A stretch of 54,968 bases of DNA from an uncultured Oscillospiraceae bacterium (GCA_959601025.1 CAUGOD010000020.1:1-54968), one strand, 5' to 3'. Counted from the first letter of the stretch, positions 36,843-46,239 are shown. Notes: generated by a model from the letters alone, not told the origin. A program made the numbers and translations.

Positions 36843-37622
36843 ATGCAGCGGCTTTTGCTCACACTGCGGTACGACGGGACGCGGTATCACGGCTGGCAGG
36901 TCCAGCCGAACGGTGTAACCGTGCAGCAAACGCTGCAGGACGCGGTGGAGGCGGTCACTGGCGTGCGTTCCGGGATCACCGGATGCAGCCGCACCGACGC
37001 GGGGGTGCACGCGGATATGTTCTGCTGCACGCTGGATACCGCCTCCCCCCTCCGGAACGGGAAGCTCTGCGCGGCGCTGAACGCCCATCTTCCCCGGGAT
37101 ATCGCCGTTTACTGCTGCCGGGAGGTGGGCCCCGACTTCCATCCCCGGTACGACGCGCGGGGAAAGAGGTATCTCTACCGTATCTGGAACGAGCCGGAGC
37201 GCAACCCCTTTTGGGAGGGACGGGCGCTTCATCACCGCGTCCCGCTGGACACGGAGAGGCTGGACGGGGCGGCGAAGGACTATATCGGCACGCACGACTT
37301 CGCCCCTTTCTGCGCGGCGGGCAGCAGCGTGGAGGATACGGTACGAACCGTGCGGGACTGCGGCGTGGCCCGCGAGGGCGGGCTGGTCGTGTTTTCGGTG
37401 GAGGCGGACGGCTTCCTTTATAATATGGTGCGGATCATGGTCGGCACCCTGCTGGAGATGGCGGCGGGCCGTCGCCCGTACAACGGCATCCCCGCGATTT
37501 TCGCGGCGGGGGATCGCGCGGCGGCGGGGATGACGGCGCCCGCCCGCGGACTGATTCTGGAGCGGGTGTTCTACGCTCCGGAGACGATGGGCCAAGCGAA
37601 GGAAAACGAACCGGACAGTTGA
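36843..37622 (+). CDS. truA: tRNA pseudouridine(38-40) synthase TruA
   Basis: Isomerises uridines in the tRNA anticodon stem. The 259-aa protein starts QRLLLTLRYDGTRYHGWQ. The catalytic Asp is in CSRTDAGVHA near residue 52, and RYLYRIWN and FLYNMVRIMVGTL are further family signatures. It follows ecfT by 39 nt, a conserved order in Firmicutes (ecfA-ecfT-truA). Confidence 0.96.
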   Translation: MQRLLLTLRYDGTRYHGWQVQPNGVTVQQTLQDAVEAVTGVRSGITGCSRTDAGVHADMFCCTLDTASPLRNGKLCAALNAHLPRDIAVYCCREVGPDFHPRYDARGKRYLYRIWNEPERNPFWEGRALHHRVPLDTERLDGAAKDYIGTHDFAPFCAAGSSVEDTVRTVRDCGVAREGGLVVFSVEADGFLYNMVRIMVGTLLEMAAGRRPYNGIPAIFAAGDRAAAGMTAPARGLILERVFYAPETMGQAKENEPDS

Positions 37623-37640
37623 AGAAAAGGAGGGCCAGCC

Positions 37641-38912
37641 ATGGCGGACAAGCGGGATTTAAAAATCCAGCGGCATAAGCGGACAGCCGACCGGACGGTC
37701 AAACCGGCCGGAGAACCGGCGGAGACCAGCGCGCCGGAGGACAATGCGGACGGCGGGCTGCGCGCCCTCCCGCCCCGGAAAAAACGCCGGAAGGGCCGGT
37801 CGGTTTTCCGGCTGGTTTTCCGGCTGGTACTGGTGGCGGCGCTGGTGGCCGGCATCCTGTTCACGTATGTAAACTGGGACAAAATCGCCCCGGAAAGCCT
37901 GGTCGTCTGGCTGGATGAAAAGCTGGCCGGCAGGCAGAAGGGGGACGGCTTTCCGGTGGAGATCACCGGAAGCGCGGTGTTGGACATGGCCGAGACCCGG
38001 GACGGGCTGGCGCTGCTCACCGACACCTCCTTTCTGGTCTACAACAGCAACGGCGGGGAGGTGCTCCGCCGCCAGCACGGCTTTTCCTCGCCCATTTTGA
38101 AAACCGCGGGGAAATGGTCCCTGCTCGCCGAGGCGGGCGGGTACCGGCTGCGGGTGGAATCCCGCGCCGGCGCCGGGGCGGAGCTGACCCTGACCAACCA
38201 TATCGTCAGCGCGGCGATGGGAAAGAACGGGAATTTCGCCGTTTGCACCGATTCCGCTCAGGGCTATACTTCCGAAATCGTGGTATATGATTCCAAAAAG
38301 AAGGTGAAGTACCACCGGTACGTCGCCGACCTGATTATCCTGGATGTGGCGCTCAGCCCGGACGGGAAATCGGTGGCGGCGGTCGGCGTGGAGGCGGAGC
38401 AGGGGGCGATGAAGTCCTCTATCCTGCTGTACGATTTCGACAAGGAAGAGCCCACCCTCCGGGTGGACGACGCCGACCAGCTGCTTTGCGCGGTACAATA
38501 TTTTCCAAGCGGCACGGTGGCCGCCGTCGGGGACAGCGCCGTGTGGGTGCTGAACGCGTCCGGAACCCTTCGGCAGAAACAGGGCTATGGGGAGAAGGAG
38601 CTGATCGGGTTTGCCGTTGGGGAAAAGGCGGCCTCCCTCGTGCTGCGGAGCTACGGCAGCACCGCCGGCGGCGAGCTGATGGCGGTTAACCCCAGCGGGG
38701 ACGTCGCCTTTACCGTCCCCTTTGAGGGAACGTACCGCAGCATCGCTCCCGGCAGCGACGGCGCGGTGCTCCTGACCAGCGCTCACCTGTACCGGACCGA
38801 TGTGACCGGCATTCAAAAAACCACCGACGCCCCGCGGGACGGGCGGCTGGTCGGCACGCTGGGGCATAAGGTGATCGTACTCGGCCTGACCGCCCTGTCG
38901 GAAGGGGAGTAG
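37641..38912 (+). CDS. DUF5711-like membrane-anchored beta-propeller protein
   Basis: A 423-aa protein of unknown role. A basic, disordered N-terminus (about 1-55) leads to one transmembrane helix (FRLVLVAALVAGILFTYV). The outer part has repeated short beta-strand segments (FLVYNSNGGEVL, VALSPDGKSVAAVGV, SSILLYDFDKEEP, VWVLNASGTLRQ) typical of WD40-like propellers in Clostridial DUF5711 proteins. It follows truA by 18 nt, so it is probably cotranscribed. Confidence 0.8.
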   Translation: MADKRDLKIQRHKRTADRTVKPAGEPAETSAPEDNADGGLRALPPRKKRRKGRSVFRLVFRLVLVAALVAGILFTYVNWDKIAPESLVVWLDEKLAGRQKGDGFPVEITGSAVLDMAETRDGLALLTDTSFLVYNSNGGEVLRRQHGFSSPILKTAGKWSLLAEAGGYRLRVESRAGAGAELTLTNHIVSAAMGKNGNFAVCTDSAQGYTSEIVVYDSKKKVKYHRYVADLIILDVALSPDGKSVAAVGVEAEQGAMKSSILLYDFDKEEPTLRVDDADQLLCAVQYFPSGTVAAVGDSAVWVLNASGTLRQKQGYGEKELIGFAVGEKAASLVLRSYGSTAGGELMAVNPSGDVAFTVPFEGTYRSIAPGSDGAVLLTSAHLYRTDVTGIQKTTDAPRDGRLVGTLGHKVIVLGLTALSEGE

Positions 38913-39014
38913 CGAAGTGCAGCGCCAGGGAAAAGGGGACGGAGTCGTGTTCCTTTTTCCGCATTTTTATCAAAAATTAAGAGAAAATGCGCCGCTTTGC
39001 CTGTGTGCCGGCGG

Positions 39015-39043
39015 TTGTACTTATCGGTAAAATATGCTATATT
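39015..39043 (+). promoter_or_regulatory. promoter for the cvpA-pgsA-clpE-like genes
   Basis: TTGTAC, 17 nt and TATATT, about 95 nt before the CvpA-family gene. No CtsR box lies nearby. Confidence 0.6.
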
Positions 39044-39138
39044 GATGGAGTTAATGAAATTAAGAGTGACTTTTTGGCTCCGCGAAAACCGCGGATTTTT
39101 GGGGCGTTTCGCCCCGGATAAGGATGGGAGGCGTCAGC

Positions 39139-39885
39139 GTGGCATATATTCTGGACGGAGCGGCCATACTAATTTTTCTTCTTGCGATTTTCCTTGGTTT
39201 TCGGAGGGGATTCATAAAATCCGTGATTCATCTGGCGGGCTGCGTGGTTGCGATCGTGGCGGCCGCCCTCCTCAGCACACCGCTCGCCGGCGGGGCCTAC
39301 GATCTGTTTTTGGCGGACACGGTGGAGGAAACCATTTCCTCCAAAATCGTGGAAACCGACGAGCAGTCGGTACAGGAGGCGCTGACCGGCATTCTGGAGC
39401 AGCTGCCCGGCCCGGTGGCCAACGCGCTGGAGTCGGCGGGGCTGGGAACGCCGGAGCAGCTTACGGAAAAACTGCAAAGCTCCCTCGGCGGATCGGCCGA
39501 CGCGCTGTCGTCGACCATTTCCACGATGATCGTGCGTCCGGTGGCGGTTTCCCTGTTGCGGATGCTGTTCTTCACGGTGCTGTTTATCGTGGTGATGATC
39601 CTGGCGGCCATTGCGGCCACGGCCATCGACCGGGTTTGCCACCTGCCGGTTCTCCGGCAGGTGAACGGTGCTCTCGGCGGCGTGATGGGCGCGCTGCAGG
39701 GCGCGCTGCTGGTTTTCGTAGGAGTGACCGTGCTGACGCTGCTTTCCCTGGTGTCGGATAGCGACGGAGCGATTTCCCGGCAAACCATCGAGGATACCCA
39801 TATCGTCCGGGCGATCGAAACGGTCAGTCCGGTGACGGACGAGCTGGACCGGCTGGTGGCGGGAGTCAAGGTGGCCAATCCCTGA
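39139..39885 (+). CDS. CvpA-family membrane protein
   Basis: A 248-aa protein with hydrophobic segments at the N-terminus (AYILDGAAILIFLLAIFLGFRRG, then a second helix) and two more in the C-terminal half, the pattern of CvpA proteins (colicin V production family), whose biochemical role is still unclear. The central part is acidic and probably outside. The GTG at 39139 is chosen over the ATG at 39124 because GGGAGG lies between them at correct spacing. Confidence 0.75.
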   Translation: MAYILDGAAILIFLLAIFLGFRRGFIKSVIHLAGCVVAIVAAALLSTPLAGGAYDLFLADTVEETISSKIVETDEQSVQEALTGILEQLPGPVANALESAGLGTPEQLTEKLQSSLGGSADALSSTISTMIVRPVAVSLLRMLFFTVLFIVVMILAAIAATAIDRVCHLPVLRQVNGALGGVMGALQGALLVFVGVTVLTLLSLVSDSDGAISRQTIEDTHIVRAIETVSPVTDELDRLVAGVKVANP

Positions 39886-39981
39886 CCGGTCTGGTACGCC
39901 CCGCGGCGCGGTTCTTCGCAACAGAACCGGGATGCGCCGCAGGGCGAGTGAGGGAATCCTGCGGAAAGGAACGACAAGAAC

Positions 39982-40590
39982 ATGAGCTTACTGCAAATCG
40001 AATGGAAGATGAACGTCCCGAATGCGCTGTCGCTGTTCCGGTTGATATTGCTGCCGGTCTTTGCCGTGCTGTATCTGATGAGCGATTCCAACCCGTCGCT
40101 TCTGTACTGGTCCTTCGGCGTACTGGTGCTTTCGGGGCTGACTGATTCGCTGGACGGGATCATCGCCCGTAAGTTCAACCAGATCACCGATCTCGGAAAG
40201 CTCCTTGACCCGGCGGCGGATAAACTTACCCAGGTCACGGTGGTAATTTGCCTGGCGGTGCGGAATCCCGCCATCATCGGGCTGGTGGTGATCTGCCTTG
40301 TCAAAGAGCTTTGCCAGAGCATCGGCGGGCTGATTCTGCTCCGCCGTGGGATGAAGATTCACGGCGCGCGCTGGTACGGTAAGGTTTCCACCTTCGTATT
40401 TTACGGAGTGATGGCGCTGATTGTACTCTGGCCGGGAATGCCCTTCCCCTTGATGGCGGCGTTGATCGCGCTGGTTGCGGTGCTGATGCTGTTCGCGTTC
40501 TTTAACTATATGAAGGTGTTTTTTAACCTAAAAAAGGAAATGCCCCGGAAGCCCGCTGTAGATGAAACGGCGGAGCCCAATTCGAAATAA
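39982..40590 (+). CDS. pgsA: CDP-alcohol phosphatidyltransferase (PgsA-like)
   Basis: A 202-aa integral membrane enzyme. The full signature D-x2-D-G-x2-A-R-x8-G-x3-D-x3-D is at residues 55-80. It probably makes phosphatidylglycerophosphate from CDP-diacylglycerol and glycerol 3-phosphate, though cardiolipin or inositol branches share the motif. It is followed by a ClpE-like gene after 73 nt. Confidence 0.88.
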   Translation: MSLLQIEWKMNVPNALSLFRLILLPVFAVLYLMSDSNPSLLYWSFGVLVLSGLTDSLDGIIARKFNQITDLGKLLDPAADKLTQVTVVICLAVRNPAIIGLVVICLVKELCQSIGGLILLRRGMKIHGARWYGKVSTFVFYGVMALIVLWPGMPFPLMAALIALVAVLMLFAFFNYMKVFFNLKKEMPRKPAVDETAEPNSK

Positions 40591-40663
40591 TGAGAAAACT
40601 GGGCCGTCGGTTCGATTCCTCTAGAGGGAGGGAGGAGCGGCGGCGGAAAGGCATGGTTCCCCT

Positions 40664-42985
40664 ATGTTATGTTCACGCTGCAAAAAACGTACGGCGGTCG
40701 TCTTCATCACCCGGATGGAGGGAGACAAGCCGATTAACGACGGACTCTGCCTGGTCTGCGCCAAGGAGCTTGGGATCAAGCCGGTGGACGACCTGCTGGA
40801 TAAATTCGGCATTACCGATGAAGACGTGGAGCAGATGGACCAGCAGCTCGGCGAGCTGATGAATCCCGGGGAGGACGGGGAGGACGGCTTCGCGCCCGGC
40901 GGCGCGGCGACCTTTCCGTTTTTGCAGAACCTGTTTGGCAACATGCCGAATGGGCAGGGAGGGAGCGGCGCAGCGGAGGGCGTCTCCGCGGGAGCCGCCG
41001 CACCGGAAAAGCCCGGCAAGAAAAAGGAAAAGAAGCGTAAATTCCTGGATACCTACTGCACCGACCTGACCGCCAAGGCGCGCCGAGGAGAGCTGGACCG
41101 CATCATCGGGCGGGATCGGGAGATTTACCGCGTGGTGCAGATTCTTTCCCGCCGTACTAAAAACAATCCCTGTTTGATCGGCGAACCGGGCGTGGGAAAA
41201 ACCGCTATCGCAGAGGGGCTGGCTCTCCGCATTGCGGAAGGGAACGTCCCGCCCCGGCTGCTGAACAAGGAAATCCATCTGCTCGACCTGACGGCGCTGG
41301 TGGCCGGCACCCAGTTCCGCGGCCAATTTGAAAGCCGCATCAAGGGGCTGGTGGAAGAGGTTAAAGCGGAGGGGAACATCGTCCTGTTCATCGACGAGGT
41401 GCACAATCTTGTAGGAACGGGGGACGCGGAGGGCAGCATGTCCGCCGCAAATATTCTCAAGCCGGCCCTTTCCCGTGGGGAAATCCAGGTGATCGGCGCC
41501 ACCACCTTCAACGAATATCGTAAGCATATCGAGAAGGACGCGGCGCTGGAGCGCCGGTTCCAGCCGGTCACGGTGGAGGAGCCGTCGGTGGACGACGCGG
41601 CGGAGATGCTCCGCGGTATCAAGGGGTATTATGAGGGCTTCCACGGAGTGAAGATCAGCGACGCGCTGATTCGCCGGGCGGTGACACTTTCCGAGCGGTA
41701 TATCAACGACCGCTTCCTTCCGGATAAGGCGATTGATCTGCTGGACGAGGCCTGCACGGCGGCGTCCCTTCGGAACAGGACGGCGGATCAATACGCCGAG
41801 CTGAACCGCCGGGCGGAGGAGCTCCGCAAAGAGGAAGAAGAGGAGATGGCCAAGGAGGCCATTGATTACGAAAAGCTGGCCGTGACCCGGGCTGAACTGC
41901 TCCAGACCGAGCAGCAGGCCGACAGCATCCGCGAGGCGGCGACCGAGTCCCCGGTAACGGCGGACGATCTGGCCGCCGTGATTGAACTGTGGACTGGTAT
42001 TCCCGCCTCCAAGGTGAAGGAAAGCGAGCTTTTCCGCCTGGCGCATATGGAGGATCGGCTGAAGGAAAAGGTGATTGGGCAGGACGAGGCGGTGGAGCTG
42101 GTGTCCGCCGCGATCCGCCGTTCCCGTGTACAGATCAGCCCCCGCCGCCGCCCGGCTTCCTTTATCTTTGTCGGACCGACCGGCGTGGGGAAGACCGAGC
42201 TGGTCAAGGTGCTGGCGACCGAGCTGTTCGATACGCCGGAGACCCTGATTCGGCTGGATATGTCCGAATTCATGGAAAAGCATTCGGTTTCCCGGATTAT
42301 CGGTTCTCCGCCCGGCTATGTCGGTTACGACGAGGCGGGGCAGCTGACCGAAAAGGTACGCCGCAAGCCCTATTCGGTGCTATTGTTCGATGAAATTGAA
42401 AAGGCGCATCCCGATGTACTGAACATTCTGCTCCAGATTCTGGACGAGGGCAGGGTGACCGACGCTCACGGCCGGACGGTGAATTTTGAGAACACCGTCA
42501 TCGTGATGACCTCCAACGCCGGGAGCCAGCATCAGGAAAGCCTGATGGGCTTTGGTAAAACCGACGCGCAGGCATCCAAGGACCGTGCGATGAAGGCATT
42601 GTCCGAATTCCTGCGGCCGGAGTTTGTCTCGCGTGTGGATGAGGTGGTGTATTTTACGCCGCTGTCCAAGGCGGATTTTGCGAAAATTGCCGACCTGATG
42701 CTGAAGGAGCTGACCGGCCCTCTGGAGGAGAGGGGAATCGCCTTTACCTGGACGCCGGCGGCAGCCTCCGCCCTCGCGGACAAGGCCCACGGCGGGAAAC
42801 GGGGAGCCCGCGACCTGCGTAACGCCGTCCGCCGGGAGGTGGAGGACCGGATCGCTTCCATCTTGGTGGAGCGCTGCGACGATCCGCCGCACGCCATTAC
42901 GGTGGACGCTGCGGCTGCGGCGCCGCAGGGCGAAGAGGCTGGCGGGAAAGAGGGAAAACCGGCGGTGTCGGTGATCTTTTCCTGA
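40664..42985 (+). CDS. clpE: ClpE-like AAA+ unfoldase with N-terminal zinc finger
   Basis: A 773-aa Hsp100 protein. Instead of the Clp N-domain it has a C4 zinc finger (CSRC ... CLVC, residues 3-31), then an acidic Gly-rich linker. D1 has Walker A GEPGVGKT near 173 and D2 has Walker A GPTGVGKT near 504, with a coiled middle region between them. This domain plan is that of ClpE. Its zinc finger opens almost like McsA (MLCQNCGK versus MLCSRCKK). No CtsR operator is seen upstream, unlike Bacillus clpE. The symbol is tentative. Confidence 0.85.
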   Translation: MLCSRCKKRTAVVFITRMEGDKPINDGLCLVCAKELGIKPVDDLLDKFGITDEDVEQMDQQLGELMNPGEDGEDGFAPGGAATFPFLQNLFGNMPNGQGGSGAAEGVSAGAAAPEKPGKKKEKKRKFLDTYCTDLTAKARRGELDRIIGRDREIYRVVQILSRRTKNNPCLIGEPGVGKTAIAEGLALRIAEGNVPPRLLNKEIHLLDLTALVAGTQFRGQFESRIKGLVEEVKAEGNIVLFIDEVHNLVGTGDAEGSMSAANILKPALSRGEIQVIGATTFNEYRKHIEKDAALERRFQPVTVEEPSVDDAAEMLRGIKGYYEGFHGVKISDALIRRAVTLSERYINDRFLPDKAIDLLDEACTAASLRNRTADQYAELNRRAEELRKEEEEEMAKEAIDYEKLAVTRAELLQTEQQADSIREAATESPVTADDLAAVIELWTGIPASKVKESELFRLAHMEDRLKEKVIGQDEAVELVSAAIRRSRVQISPRRRPASFIFVGPTGVGKTELVKVLATELFDTPETLIRLDMSEFMEKHSVSRIIGSPPGYVGYDEAGQLTEKVRRKPYSVLLFDEIEKAHPDVLNILLQILDEGRVTDAHGRTVNFENTVIVMTSNAGSQHQESLMGFGKTDAQASKDRAMKALSEFLRPEFVSRVDEVVYFTPLSKADFAKIADLMLKELTGPLEERGIAFTWTPAAASALADKAHGGKRGARDLRNAVRREVEDRIASILVERCDDPPHAITVDAAAAAPQGEEAGGKEGKPAVSVIFS

Positions 42986-43192
42986 CGGGCCGCTGCCGCC
43001 TGACATGGACGCGCGGTCTATTCCCGGATGGCGGCCCATATACTGGTTATACGATGCAGCTTATCCGGTTGATCTTTGGTTTAATCCGGTGATCTGTTTA
43101 TCGAAATCGTTGATTTCAGGCTCCGGCGTCGGCCAGAATCCTCCGGAAGCGGGGAGCGGGACGGCGGAGTCTCTTCTTTGGAGGAAGAGCCC

Positions 43193-44062
43193 ATGAGTTT
43201 TTTTGAGTCGCTGTTGGAGATACTGAAGTCGATCCTGATGGGAATCGTACAGGGTGTGACCGAGTGGCTGCCGATCAGCAGCACGGGGCACCTGCTGCTG
43301 CTGGATCAATTCATCCATATGACCGTATCGTCCGATCCGGCGCGGAACGAGACCTTTTTCGGTATGTTCAAGGTGTTGATCCAGCTGGGCTCCATTCTGG
43401 CGGTGCTGGTGCTGTATTTCCACAAGCTGAACCCGTTCTCTCCGAAAAAGACGACGATTCAGAAGAAGGAGACCTGGTCACTGTGGTTTAAGGTGCTGGT
43501 GGCCAGTATCCCGGCCGGGGTGGTGGGGCTGCTGTTTGACGATATCATTGAGGGGACGCTCTCCCAGTGGTATGTGATCGCGGCGGCGCTAATCGTCTAT
43601 GGTATCCTGTTCATCTGGATGGAGAACCGGAGTCGGACGGCGAAGATCGAAAAATTCTCACAGATGGATTACCGCACGGCCCTGCTGATCGGCGCATTCC
43701 AGATGCTGGCGCTGATTCCTGGCACCTCCCGTTCCGGTTCGACCATCCTCGGAGCGGTTCTGCTTGGCTGTTCCCGCTATATCGCCGCGGAATTTTCCTT
43801 TTTCATGGCGATTCCCGTGATGGTGGGGGCCAGCGGGTATAAGCTTTTGAAATTCGGACTGAAGGAGGGCTTCGGCTTTACCGGCCTGGAATGGGGCGTG
43901 CTGCTCACCGGCTTTATCGTGGCCTTCCTGGTGTCGGTCGTGGTGATCCGTTTCCTTATGAACTTTATCAAAAAGCACGATTTCAAGCCCTTCGGGTATT
44001 ACCGGATTGTGCTCGGCGTGCTGGTGATCCTTTGGTTCGGAATCCCGCTTCTGATTCAATAA
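43193..44062 (+). CDS. uppP: undecaprenyl-diphosphatase UppP
   Basis: Membrane phosphatase that recycles the lipid carrier for cell-wall synthesis; its overproduction gives bacitracin resistance. The 289-aa protein has the family motifs GVTEWLPISSTGHLLL and PGTSRSGSTI, and about eight hydrophobic segments. The ATG at 43193 follows GGAGGAAG; an upstream ATG at 43178 lacks this. Confidence 0.96.
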   Translation: MSFFESLLEILKSILMGIVQGVTEWLPISSTGHLLLLDQFIHMTVSSDPARNETFFGMFKVLIQLGSILAVLVLYFHKLNPFSPKKTTIQKKETWSLWFKVLVASIPAGVVGLLFDDIIEGTLSQWYVIAAALIVYGILFIWMENRSRTAKIEKFSQMDYRTALLIGAFQMLALIPGTSRSGSTILGAVLLGCSRYIAAEFSFFMAIPVMVGASGYKLLKFGLKEGFGFTGLEWGVLLTGFIVAFLVSVVVIRFLMNFIKKHDFKPFGYYRIVLGVLVILWFGIPLLIQ

Positions 44063-44068
44063 AAGCGC

Positions 44069-44098
44069 AGGGCGCCGCCGTAAGCACGGCGGCGTCCT
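44069..44098 (+). terminator. uppP hairpin terminator
   Basis: A 13-bp stem with one G-U pair (AGGGCGCCGCCGT / ACGGCGGCGTCCT, AAGC loop) 7 nt after uppP. The tail GAAAACTGTTT is T-poor. Confidence 0.55.
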
Positions 44099-44205
44099 GA
44101 AAACTGTTTGCGGGTCGAGGTGGTGACTCGTCCCCTTCTGTTCACTGTGGGAGCTTGAGAGGAAGCAGACAAGCGGAAAAGACGTGAAAAAAATCGCATT
44201 TTCGC

Positions 44206-44234
44206 TTGACAGAGAGGGCGGATTATGCTATCAT
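44206..44234 (+). promoter_or_regulatory. promoter of the tRNA cluster
   Basis: TTGACA, 17 nt and TATCAT, about 110 nt before tRNA-Gly. The consensus -35 suits a stable-RNA promoter. Confidence 0.75.
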
Positions 44235-44347
44235 AATCAACGCTGCATCGCGCATGACCCGCCGGATTTCGAAGGGACGGCGGGATCGCAGATGGCTCTG
44301 AGGACGACGTTCCGGCGGATTGTGCGGATGGCTCTCCGATGGTATCT

Positions 44348-44421
44348 GCGGGTGTAGTTCAATGGTAGAACCCCAGCCTTCCAAGCTGGTCGCGTGGGTT
44401 CGATTCCCATCACCCGCTCCA
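44348..44421 (+). tRNA. tRNA-Gly (TCC)
   Basis: Acceptor GCGGGTG pairs with CACCCGC; anticodon stem CCAGC / GCTGG with loop CTTCCAA gives anticodon TCC. T loop GGTTCGATTCC and encoded CCA are present. First of three closely spaced tRNAs. Confidence 0.95.
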
Positions 44422-44451
44422 CTTTACCACAATTGAACGTTTCCTTCCCAT

Positions 44452-44528
44452 GCGCCTGTAGCTCAGCTGGATAGAGCATCTGCCTTCTAAGCAGAGGGTC
44501 AGGGGTTCGAGTCCCTTCAGGCGCGCCA
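44452..44528 (+). tRNA. tRNA-Arg (TCT)
   Basis: Acceptor GCGCCTG pairs with CAGGCGC; anticodon loop CTTCTAA gives TCT. D arm, T arm GGGGTTCGAGTCCC and CCA end are all present. Confidence 0.95.
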
Positions 44529-44532
44529 GTAT

Positions 44533-44610
44533 GGTGGATGTAGCTTAGTTGGTTAAAGCGCCAGTTTGTGGCACTGGAGACCGTGGGTTCGAGTCCCATC
44601 TTCCACCCCA
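44533..44610 (+). tRNA. tRNA-His (GTG)
   Basis: Has the extra G at -1 facing C73, the identity element read by HisRS. Anticodon stem CCAGT / ACTGG with loop TTGTGGC gives GTG. The acceptor stem GTGGATG / CTTCCAC has a T-T mismatch at position 6:67. CCA is encoded. Confidence 0.93.
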
Positions 44611-44615
44611 TTAAT

Positions 44616-44650
44616 AAGAGGGCACACGGGATTTCCGCGTGCCCTCTTTC
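44616..44650 (+). terminator. terminator after tRNA-His
   Basis: AAGAGGGCAC pairs with GTGCCCTCTT with further inner pairing; the stem ends in TTTC. Confidence 0.75.
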
Positions 44651-44709
44651 AGACTTTTCCCTGGCCGCTGTATTTTACAATGCGCGCGGGTAGTCGGCGC
44701 CGTATATAT

Positions 44710-44783
44710 TGGGGTGTAGTCTAGTGGTAGGACAGCAGACTTTGACTCTGCCCGTGCTGGTTCGATTCCAGCCATCCCAGCCA
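44710..44783 (+). tRNA. tRNA-Gln (TTG)
   Basis: Acceptor TGGGGTG pairs with CATCCCA (one G-U); anticodon stem GCAGA / TCTGC with loop CTTTGAC gives TTG. CCA is encoded. It lies behind a terminator but I could not find a clear separate promoter. Confidence 0.94.
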
Positions 44784-44785
44784 TG

Positions 44786-44821
44786 ATTGGGTGACAAAAA
44801 AGATGTCACCCAATTTTTTTG
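44786..44821 (+). terminator. terminator after tRNA-Gln
   Basis: A perfect 11-bp stem (ATTGGGTGACA / TGTCACCCAAT) followed by a run of seven T. It ends the tRNA region; the AT-rich island begins just after. Confidence 0.9.
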
Positions 44822-45019
44822 TATTTATGCGGGTTTGCGTGCTTTTTGGAGCGCAAACCGGGAAACGGTTTCACCGGTAGATGTCCAAAGGGTTCCTGGC
44901 TGCCAAAATCAGAAAAAGTGTGGTTCCCTCCTGATTGATTGAACAGAAGCAAGAAAAATTAGACATTGAAGAAAAAGGTCTCCAGCCGTAGGATAGGAAC
45001 TACGATTGGAGGTTTTGTT

Positions 45020-45310
45020 ATGGCAGGGAAAAAGGGAATGCGTCATTACCCGAAAGAATTTCGAGAGAGGATAGAGTCAGAGCACAAAGCAAGGGCAGGA
45101 ATAGGAGAGTTAAGCCGGAAATATGGAGTAAGCCGATATTCCGTACAAAGCTGGTGCGGATTATGCAGGGAAGTGGAACTGCGGCATGCAGCACCGCTGC
45201 CGAAAGGTCGGTCAAAAGAGGAGACGGGGACACAGGAACAACGCATATGGCGATTGAAAATGGAAAATGAGCTGCTGAGAAATTTTCTGTCAGCCGTTGG
45301 AAGAAGGTAA
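45020..45310 (+). pseudogene. IS3-family transposase OrfA remnant
   Basis: A 96-aa helix-turn-helix protein (MRHYPKEFRERIESEHKARAG, ELSRKYGVSRYSVQSWC) of the IS3 OrfA type, with a leucine-zipper-like end (RIWRLKMENELLRNFL). GGAGG precedes the ATG. The frame ends soon after, and the expected overlapping orfB is broken, so the element is dead. Confidence 0.8.
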
Positions 45311-45339
45311 AGCCCCGGCTGAAATGCGCTCAGCGAGGT

Positions 45340-45714
45340 GTGGCTGGCAGGGCTGCGGGCGCTCCATCCACCGCTATGCCAATCTACTGGATTGCCATTT
45401 TAAAGCAGATTGTCCCAGCCAGAGATATATCGTATATCCCAACGGCGCAAGGCGTTCTCTATAGCATCGTCGCTTACCACACAAGCCCACAACAATCGGT
45501 TTCTCTCGTTCTGGATACCATACGTTCCGCTATGACACATGAAAAGGTCGCCGGGAGCCTCTATCTCCACAGCGATGAAGGGTTTCAATATACCTCCGAG
45601 GCATATTTTAACCTTATCCAAGAAAACGGCATTACTCCATCTGTGTCAAGATGCGCCAATCCCTATGACAATGCTTTGGCTGAGAATTTTACTCATAGAG
45701 ATCACCTTGAATAA
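45340..45714 (+). pseudogene. IS3-family transposase OrfB (integrase core) remnant
   Basis: Pieces of the DDE integrase core remain in one frame: DISYIPTAQGVLY, then a deletion, then IVAYHTSPQQ, LVLDTIRSAM, LYLHSDEGFQYTSEAYF and NPYDNALAENF. The N-terminal half and the end are missing. With OrfA at 45020 it marks a decayed IS3-type insertion. Terminal inverted repeats could not be placed. Confidence 0.8.
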
Positions 45715-45928
45715 GTTCTTGATTAAATATTTTATTTCAAATGGTTGACAAATTACTATAAATTATAATAATATCCATATAAAGAAAAATTTGTAACTAT
45801 TTTAAAATAAAAATGTGCTGAGCAAAAAAACATACCGAGCTGGCATGACAACAAACAGTTGTGGATTATCTTAGAGAAATATAAGATATTATATTAATTA
45901 CGTATATTAGATTACCAGATTACTTTAG

Positions 45929-46237
45929 ATGGATTTGCTGAAACTCATAATAAAAATCGTTTTTTCAAAGAAAGTAATAGAGGACAAATTTGTGTACAAA
46001 ATGGAATATGATAGGCTGCGTACTCCGATGCATTTCATTGGTGCTGATGGCCAGATATATAAATGTACAGTGGAATTTGATAAGGAGGCGAATCACATAG
46101 GCAGATTAGCAAGTACAGGAAAAATGGTATTAGATAAGGATGAATTAGCTTTTTGGACCATGAAAACACCGTTTAGATGTTGCATAAAAAGTATTGCCAG
46201 TTCTGAACTAGGAAAATTTAGTTTATTAGGAGCTTAA
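45929..46237 (+). pseudogene. fragment of a radical SAM/SPASM maturase
   Basis: A 102-aa frame. The part FIGADGQIYKCTVEFDKEANHIGRL and LDKDELAFW fits the start of a SPASM domain, the auxiliary Fe-S region at the C-terminus of peptide-modifying radical SAM enzymes. The radical SAM core with CxxxCxxC is absent, and the last cysteine cluster is degraded (RCCIKSIASSELG). It is therefore probably a 3' remnant. No good ribosome binding site is seen. It runs straight into the next gene (2-nt gap) and is very AT-rich. Confidence 0.55.
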
Positions 46238-46239
46238 TA

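Noticed and set aside
40600..40625. tRNA-like GGTTCGATTCC before the clpE-like gene
   Set aside because: The flanking bases do not form a T stem and no other tRNA arm is present.
43000..43192. Regulatory element between the clpE-like gene and uppP
   Set aside because: Short repeated CCGGTTGATC/CCGGTGATC-like words occur, but no stable hairpin or promoter could be assigned.
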